Origin: Monoplex corrugatus
Taxonomy: Eukaryota; Mollusca; Gastropoda; Littorinimorpha; Ranellidae
Length of the DNA: 64,000 nucleotides
Assembly: GCA_030674185.1 (NCBI GenBank)
Contig: CM060305.1
Location: forward strand, 163,141,710-163,205,709
Direction: 5' to 3'
The translations under genes and the position numbers were made by a program. Positions 58,901 to 64,000 of this stretch are shown here, piece by piece. Numbering within the stretch: the stretch's first letter is position 1; the number at the start of each line of letters is the position of its first letter. Under the pieces are notes generated by a model. The model saw only the letters and a list, made by a program, of their open reading frames with translations. It was not told where the DNA came from and ran no database searches.

Positions 58901-61420
58901 GTCTTATGCTATGATCATTCTGGATCTTCTCCCACCACATGGTGTTAGCGGCGTCAATTCATACGGAATTTGTTCTGAATGCAGAGAAGTTATTTAAGAA
59001 ACTCAGACTAACAAAGAAAGCACACTATAACGAAAATGACTGATATTATCAAGCGACGATCTCACTGTCCAGATGCTGATTACGATATCAAACATTTTAT
59101 GCTATTGAAATTTATTAAATCTTCTACAGGCTAGAAATATTGATGACTTCCATTGGAAACCTGCGCCGCTGATGATTGGCTGCTGTTCCAGTCCAGACGG
59201 TGTTCTCTCTTCGAGTTTGGAAGTGATCGTTATGATTTTGCATGAAGATACCACATGGTCTTGAGCAATTTCAACAAATTAGAAATTTCCGACACCCCAA
59301 AAATCTCAGTTATACTGCTAATGATTTAATTGAGTACTAATTTTATTAACATTATTTTCTAGGAAGGACTAATCAAACCAGGTTTTCCTAGCAATGCCTA
59401 TTGACAAGTTTTTAACGTGAATGCCTAAAACTATCATGATTTTCCAGGAACGCTTAGCTTAAACCACTCATAACTTCCACAATAAAGCTTCAAACGTTTA
59501 GATTTCATTGAAAATGTCCAAGGCTTTTGAGATCTCCCCAAGATTTTTAAGATCTTCCTTGAAATGTGCAGAAATTTTCGAGAATTTTTTGTAGTTTGTT
59601 TGCAACATGTATCCATAATCAGTTAAAAAACACACACACATGCACGCCCACACACACACAAGACAGACAGAGAGACACAGACACAGATACACACAGACAG
59701 ATAACACACACACACACACACAGACACACACACAATGACTCACGCTGTGCCGGATGACATTTCACACGCGCTATAGATGGCGTGCATGAGAGGGAAGGGG
59801 CCCTGACCACAGTAAGTGCCAGAGAAGTCGTCCAGAGATAAAGACCACACCATCACTCCGCCATAGTTGTTGTCTTTCACGTACTGAACCTGGAACGTGG
59901 CAACAAACGTCGTCCTTACAAATGTGTCTGTCTCTGCTGACAGAGATCTGCAAACTGTTTTTGACTTTTACTTATTTTGTTTGTTTGTTTGTTTGTTTGA
60001 ATAGTGTTTTTGACTTTACTTATTTTGTTTGTTTGTTTGTTTGAATAGTGTTTTTGACTTTTACTTATTTTGTTTGTTTGTTTGAACACAGCGTTTTTGA
60101 CTTTACTTATTTTGTTTGTTTGTTTGAAACTCAAACGTTTTTGATTTTTATTTTTTTGTTTGTTTGTTTGTTTGAAACAGCGTTTTTGACTTTACTTATT
60201 TTTTTGTTTGTTTGTAACACAGTGTTTTTGACTTTTACTTATTTTGTTTGTTTGAACACAGTGTTTTTGACTTTTACTTATTTTGTTTGTTTGAACTCAC
60301 GTTTTTGACTTTTATTATTTTGTTTGTTTGTTTGTTTGAACACAGCATTTTTGACTTTTACTTATTTTGTTTGTTTTGAACACAGGTTTTTGACTTTTAC
60401 TTATTTTGTTTGTTTGTTTGGAACTCAGCGTTTTTGACTTTTTATTTTGTTTGTTTGTTTGAATACAGCGTTTTTGACTTTTACTTATTTTGTTTGTTTG
60501 TTTGAACACAGTATTTTTGACTTTACTTATTTTGTTTGTTTGTTTGAACACAGCGTTTTTGACTTTTACTTATTTTGTTTGTTTGTTTGAACACAGCGTT
60601 TTTGACTTTTACTTATTTTGTTTGTTTGTTTGAATAAAATGTTTTTGACTTATGCTTATTTAGTTTGTTTGTTTGAAAACAGTGTTTTTGACTTTTACTT
60701 ATTTTGTTTGTTTGAATACAGTGTTTTTGACTTTTACTTATTTTGTTTGTTTGTTTGAAAACAGTGTTTTTGACTTTTACTTATTTTGTTTGTTTGTTTG
60801 AATAAAATGTTTTTGACTTATGCTTATTTAGTTTGTTTGTTTGAAAACAGTGTTTTTGACTTTTACTTATTTTGTTTGTTTGAATACAGTGTTTTTGACT
60901 TTTATTTATTTTGTTTGTTTGAATACAGTGTTTTTGACTTTTACTTATTTTGTTTGTTTGTTTGAAAACAGTGTTTTTGACTTTTACTTATTTTGTTTGT
61001 TTGTTGAACGTTTGACTTTATTATTTGTTTGTTGCTTGCTTGTTTCGTCTGTCTGTTGTTTGTTTGTTTGAATACAGTGTTTTTGACTTTGTTCATTTGT
61101 TTGTTTGTTTGTTTGAATGGGAGAACGGGACAGAACCTAAGAAACATTAAGCTGACTCCAACGTGATGACTGGAGAAATAAGATAGGCCGTGATCAGGCC
61201 AACCGGTTTTATGTTGCGGAATGGGACCAAGTTCGTGACATCAGATCCTATCTAAATCCACAGTTCTGTCATAATAGCCAAAACCAGCCTGCAGTACTGA
61301 CCTTCTCTCGCAGACTGCCCCGGCTCTCAGATCCAACCCACTGGGTGCCACTGTACACGAAGGCCACGCCTGCTTGAAATTCATCTTTATCCGGCCCCCT
61401 GCCTTGATCATATCACACAC
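55644..61420 (-). CDS. GH18 family chitinase gene, 3' part, four exons
   Basis: GH18 chitinases hydrolyse beta-1,4 links in chitin; the CBM14 module anchors them to the substrate. In transcription order: exon A 61302-61420, exon B 59744-59889, linker exon 56612-56745, CBM14 exon 55644-55927. Phases match at A-B (0), B-linker (2 plus one base, GC|G) and linker-CBM14 (1). The layout catalytic domain, Pro/Thr/Gly linker, CBM14 is that of animal chitinases such as chitotriosidase and AMCase. Upstream exons, including signal peptide and the DxxDxDxE active site, lie beyond exon A and are not seen in the window. Exon A appears to need a one-base correction, so the locus may be a pseudogene. Confidence 0.85.
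56046..56110. repeat. Short repeat flanking the CBM14 exon, copy 2
   Basis: AAAATTTGTGCCTGTCTTGT then a TGTATTAAACACGCGTTCTG block, matching 55455-55520. Confidence 0.75.
56111..56611 (-). other. Chitinase intron between linker and CBM14 exons
   Basis: Unassigned AT-rich sequence with no coding signal on either strand. Confidence 0.55.
56612..56745 (-). CDS. Chitinase Pro/Thr/Gly linker exon
   Basis: Read between acceptor ACATTTCAG (56746-56754) and donor CCAG|GTATGC: NTPSPVDTPSPVVTTASPTS then GHIIRTGAGTGTGTGNQTKN and PNLP. Two tandem TPSPV units and a (GT)4 stretch are typical of flexible, O-glycosylated linkers. The single leading base completes the codon left by exon B (GC|G, Ala), and the last base starts Val of the CBM14 exon. 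The same frame continues upstream as a hydrophobic stretch at 56750-56822, which the splice signals place in the intron. Confidence 0.82.
57283..57560 (-). repeat. Interspersed repeat family B, copy 1
   Basis: Shares with 63612-63921 the blocks AGAAAGGCA, GGGACCTGGGAAA, ATGTTTTATACCA, GGCAGCTGGG, TCAATTTTC.GGTCAAA and GAACCTCGAG. On the minus strand a B-box-like AAGGTTCGTTCCCCG lies near 57525, so a tRNA-derived SINE read from about 57600 downward is plausible. Confidence 0.65.
57641..57799 (+). mobile_element. tRNA-derived SINE-like repeat, copy 2
   Basis: TTGGTTCTTTTGACAGAGCC then GAGTTTAATTCCC (B-box-like) and the body ATAATGTTTCCATCGTTCTG...GTTTCATT shared with 1976-2118. It abuts the start of the duplicated C-rich minisatellite. 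Confidence 0.6.
57797..58243. repeat. C-rich minisatellite, ~32-bp unit, ~14 copies (copy 2)
   Basis: Same unit as 43872-44637, with TCTGCCCTTCC variants. It lies in the chitinase intron between exon B and the linker exon, so the G-rich strand is the transcribed RNA sequence. Confidence 0.96.
59627..59736. repeat. (CA)n microsatellite
   Basis: Interrupted CA/CAGA repeats ending 7 bp from the donor of exon B. GU-rich in the chitinase transcript. Confidence 0.9.
59744..59889 (-). CDS. Chitinase GH18 exon B
   Basis: Encodes VQYVKDNNYGGVMVWSLSLD then DFSGTYCGQGPFPLMHAIYS and ACEMSSGTA. This is the C-terminal end of the GH18 barrel: GGVMVWSLSLDDF matches the family GGAM.W.LDLDDF.G.FC, with the Trp at the bottom of the active site. 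Acceptor CGTTCCAG; donor GC|GTGAGT; enters in phase 0, leaves in phase 2. Confidence 0.92.
59953..61112. repeat. 37-41 bp tandem array, ~29 units
   Basis: Unit GTTTTTGACTTTTACTTATT then TTGTTTGTTTGTTTGAACACA, with 1-4 GTTT repeats per unit as the main length variable. It fills the chitinase intron between exons A and B. A 4-unit relic of the same array flanks the duplicated exon B' (46323-46405 and 50319-50390). Confidence 0.96.
61302..61420 (-). CDS. Chitinase GH18 exon A, apparent 1-base frameshift
   Basis: Between acceptor TGTTTCAG (61421-61428) and donor AAG|GTCAGT. The first part reads VCDMIKAGG in one frame; the second reads PDKDEFQAGVAFVYSGTQWV then GSESRGSLREK in another, matching the family pattern (..IC......G....DE.Q.VPYAY.G.QWVGYD...S...K). 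Exon B requires the second frame. Length is 119 nt, where 120 would keep phase 0; the C run at 61395-61399 is the likely site of a lost base. Either a real inactivating change or a homopolymer sequencing error. Confidence 0.72.
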
Positions 61421-61429
61421 CTGAAACAC

Positions 61430-61860
61430 AGCCAGGCCACTATGTGTACTTCAGGAGGACTCTGCAAATTTCACAACTACCATGCCGGTCAGTTAATCAA
61501 GCCACACACCCAGTCTCTTAATACAATACAATACAATACAATACAGTACAGTACAATGCAAAATACAAAACAATACAATACAACACAACGCAGCCACAAC
61601 ACAACACAACACAACACAATACAACACTGTGAGCAATAAAGCCAGCCTCCTGATAATTTTCTTAACAAATGAAGGAAGCAAACAAACAGATATAGGAGTA
61701 AACACATAGGTCTATATGATATTATAATTATAGTAAGCAACGATCATTCTCTTCTTAAGCAAACAAACAAATAAACAAAGAAGGACACGAGTAAATACAC
61801 ATATATCTGACATCAGAGGAAACAATGACGCCAGCCTCACACCGATCCTCTAAACAATCA
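61430..61860. other. Low-complexity sequence upstream of exon A
   Basis: Contains an (ACAAT/ACACA)n-type pentamer tract at about 61522-61626. No exon recognised. Confidence 0.7.
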
Positions 61861-61861
61861 T

Positions 61862-62035
61862 CTCATTCATCATCATCATCATCATCACCATCACCATTAT
61901 CATCATCATCATCACCACCACCATCATCATCAAATGCCCTGTCATATGGCGTTGGCGATCATGGTCCTCTATAAGAATCTATCTCTTGTCGCTGCAAGTG
62001 CATCTCCCACCCTCTCTGTCAAGGCAATGCAAGAA
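61862..62035 (-). mobile_element. RTE-like LINE tail fragment with (CAT)n
   Basis: A CAT/CAC triplet tract at 61866-61932 is followed by GCCCTGTCATATGGCGTTGG, CGATCATGG and TCTATCTCTTGTCGCTGC, a diverged match to the complement of the RTE 3' end at 54900-54975. The triplet tail has expanded. Confidence 0.7.
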
Positions 62036-62084
62036 AGACAAGACAAAGCAAGGCAAGCCAAGCCAAGCCAAGCCCAGCCTAAAC

Positions 62085-62465
62085 ATAACTCATGGGATCC
62101 AACACAACATAAATCAACCTAACATAAATCAACCCAACGCAGCACAAAATAAATTAACCCAACTAAACCCACATCAACCCAACCCAACCCAACCTATTCC
62201 AAATTAATCCAATCTGGCACGTCATAAATCAACACAATAAAAACCAGCCTACCCAAGCACAACTCAAGCCATTCCAAATCGATCCAACCAAGCATGACAT
62301 AAATCAACCCAACCTACCTTATATCAATCAAACCTAACCCAACATAAATCAACCCAACCTTTTTCAAATCAACCCAACCCAGCAAAACATAAATCAACCC
62401 AACCCAGCACAACATAAATCTACCAAACATAAGTCAACCCAACCCAGCGTATCATAAATTACTGT
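62085..62465. repeat. Degenerate CCAACCCAACATAAATCAA array, part 1
   Basis: Loose 10-20 bp repeats of CCAACC, AGCACAACATAAATC and similar. Continues at 62970-63095 after an inserted repeat family A copy. Confidence 0.85.
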
Positions 62466-62469
62466 TGGT

Positions 62470-62970
62470 TATTGTTGTTTAAAACCCAGTCGACTGCGCA
62501 GAGCCATATCAGGGCTATAACCGCTTTAAAACATACAAAAAACACATACCACAACATTCGCGCACATAATCTAAGGTCATGCCCCTGGCGTTGACAACCC
62601 CAATTTATCGCACAGGGGATTTAAAAAACACACCTCAATACAAATTTAAGCATATCTAAGGACACCAAAACATATAAAAACGGGCCTAAGTTACCTAGAA
62701 TTGCTTTCGCATATCTCACCTCCCTAAAGCCAAAAATGCATTTAATATATGTGCCCAATTATCAATCCTAAGACAAAATAAGACTTTATCGAACACATAC
62801 AGGTGAAGGGACTAGCAAGGCACAAAATGACGGGAAGAAATGGCAGAAAGCATAGGAACAAGACAAAAACAAAGAGAGTGACAGAAAAGAGGAGATTTCT
62901 AGCACAGAATTTCCAGAAAGTGGGGGTACTATTTCTACTGAAAGAACTCCCGGCATCCCTTCGGAGGGAT
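62470..62970 (-). mobile_element. Interspersed repeat family A, copy 6
   Basis: Minus strand: ends in GACTGGGTTTTAAACAACAA at 62470-62500 and starts near GGGATGCCGGGAGTTCTTTC at about 62950. It was inserted into the CCAACC-rich array, which is seen on both sides. Confidence 0.78.
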
Positions 62971-63095
62971 CACCTCAATCCAGCACAGCTCAGTCCATTC
63001 CACATCACCCAACCCAACCCAACATAAACCAGTCCAACCCAACATATTACAAATCCTCTCATCGAACACAACTCAACATCACCCAATCCTGCCCC
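62971..63095. repeat. Degenerate CCAACCCAACATAAATCAA array, part 2
   Basis: The array resumes after the insertion (CCCAACCCAACATAAACCAG). Confidence 0.8.
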
Positions 63096-63109
63096 TCACA
63101 GTTACGAGT

Positions 63110-63492
63110 GTTACTTTTGTTTCCGTGTTGGGTATGAATTCCATCTGCGCTGACGTCATTGATACCATGTAATGGAGAAGATCTGAAATGATCATGGCAT
63201 AAGCCAGTAGCCTTAGGCCTGTACACAGGCCCTGTAAATTGGCAAAGTCTCGAAGTCCTACCTCAAAATAAACCCTGTAGTCCACTTCAGGTTCGAACCA
63301 CAACCTTCTGAGTGATAAGTTTCAGTTTCAATTTCAGTTTCTCAAGATGACGTCTTCATGCTCGGAATGAATTCCATAGGCACCATTGTCACATGTGCCA
63401 TGTGATGGAGAAAATCAAGAATAATCGCGTTCACAAGCCTTAAGCCTGCACATAAACCCAAGAGCTGGCCAGGTTCTGAGGTCCTAACTAGA
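63110..63492. repeat. Two diverged units of one repeat
   Basis: GAATTCCATCTGCGCTGACG... (63132-63282) and GAATTCCATAGGCACCATTG... (63369-63492) share TG.AATGGAGAA-type, GCATAAGCC/TCACAAGCC, CCTTA.GCCTG.ACA and GAGGTCCTA/GAAGTCCTA blocks in the same order. Unknown family; open frames here are incidental. Confidence 0.6.
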
Positions 63493-63611
63493 TAGTTTCA
63501 TAACCTTGAAGCCGTAGGGGAGTGAGGTGACAAAGACCTCAACTTTTCCCGGGGCCAGCATTATGAGGGCGGTGCCCATCCCCTCTCCCTCCATTCAAAT
63601 TCATAGTCAAT

Positions 63612-63921
63612 TTTTTATCAAGGCTTCAGAAAGGCAAGAAGGCTAATTGGTCTTCATGGGGGGGGGGGGGGGGGGACCTGGGAAATAAACCTAACTCTCC
63701 AATGTTTTATACCAAGGCAGCTGGGCAATGCCCTGCTTTTCACGATTTTCGACGGCTGTGGAATCTTTAACATACGCAGCCAGAAGGCACACGGGTCTGA
63801 CTCGTCTCGTTCATCGTCCCCTTCCGAAGGACTGGACATTCAGTTCAATTTTCTGGTCAAATTGAGGAGAAAAGTCAAGGCCTCTATGGGGAGCAAACTC
63901 TGGTGGAACCTCGAGTTAAGT
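63612..63921 (-). repeat. Interspersed repeat family B, copy 2
   Basis: Matches 57283-57560 across about 300 bp. A 17-base G run at 63659-63675 replaces GGGGAGG of the other copy. Confidence 0.65.
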
Positions 63922-63964
63922 TATTGGCAGACAACGTCTGAACCATTTTACTACTCTTCTCCTG

Positions 63965-64000
63965 AGTGATAAACATGATGCTCTGGCCAACTGAGCTAAC
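63965..64000 (-). other. tRNA-like A box at window edge
   Basis: The minus strand begins GTTAGCTCAGTTGGCCAGAG, a perfect A-box match (TAGCTCAGTTGG). A GGTTCAGACG B-box-like sequence lies 45 bp on. Probably the head of a tRNA-derived SINE continuous with family B; cut by the window end. Confidence 0.55.

Larger units (their letters stand above)
57797..60000. repeat. Segmental duplication, copy 2
   Basis: Carries the intact-looking exon B of the chitinase gene and leads into the long TTTTTGACTTTTACTTATTT array. Equivalent of 43872-46405. Confidence 0.95.

Noticed and set aside
63079..63303. 74-codon minus-strand frame
   Set aside because: It falls in a repeat unit that recurs diverged at 63369-63492, where the frame is not kept.

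Overview
The window is eukaryotic, intron-rich and repeat-rich. It looks like an invertebrate metazoan, and a mollusc (perhaps a gastropod) is my best guess. The reasons are a conserved animal exportin-6 gene with long introns, a GH18/CBM14 chitinase gene, tRNA-derived SINE remnants, and several non-LTR retrotransposon clades (CR1/L2-like, RTE-like, an APE type with a C-terminal zinc finger, and an R2/R4-like type with a restriction-like endonuclease). No database was searched, so the taxon is an inference.

Positions 1-28500 (+ strand): the 3' two-thirds of the exportin-6 gene (XPO6). It has 17 coding exons (323-27629) with consistent GT-AG boundaries and phases, about 759 codons, ending at TGA 27627-27629. 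Its introns hold a 3-kb minisatellite (5405-8448), a 30-bp tandem repeat that copies the splice donor of exon 12, complementary CT/CA and GT/GA tracts on either side of exon 10, a CR1-like LINE, a LINE fragment, SINE-like remnants, and four sense copies of an unnamed ~500-bp interspersed repeat (a fifth lies just downstream).

Positions 28500-43800: intergenic, with no convincing cellular gene. It holds decayed LINE and SINE fragments, a long TA tract, an orphan RTE 3' end, and at 38894-41422 (-) an intact 842-codon reverse transcriptase/endonuclease ORF whose 3' end lies next to a tRNA-like sequence and a poly(A) run.

Positions 43800-61430 (- strand): part of a GH18 chitinase gene. In transcription order the exons are A (61302-61420, catalytic domain, apparently frameshifted), B (59744-59889, end of the catalytic domain), a Pro/Thr/Gly linker exon (56612-56745), and a six-cysteine CBM14 chitin-binding exon (55644-55927). 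A directly repeated block of about 2.2-2.5 kb carries a second exon B (46115-46257) that lacks one codon. Between the two blocks is nested mobile DNA: a nearly full-length APE LINE (46406-50318) sitting in a 37-41 bp tandem array, a 5'-truncated CR1 (-), and an RTE element that carries two small insertions, one of them a MITE with inverted ends and a 6-bp target duplication.

Positions 61430-64000: low-complexity arrays, one antisense copy of the ~500-bp repeat, an RTE tail fragment, and SINE-like repeats reaching the window edge.
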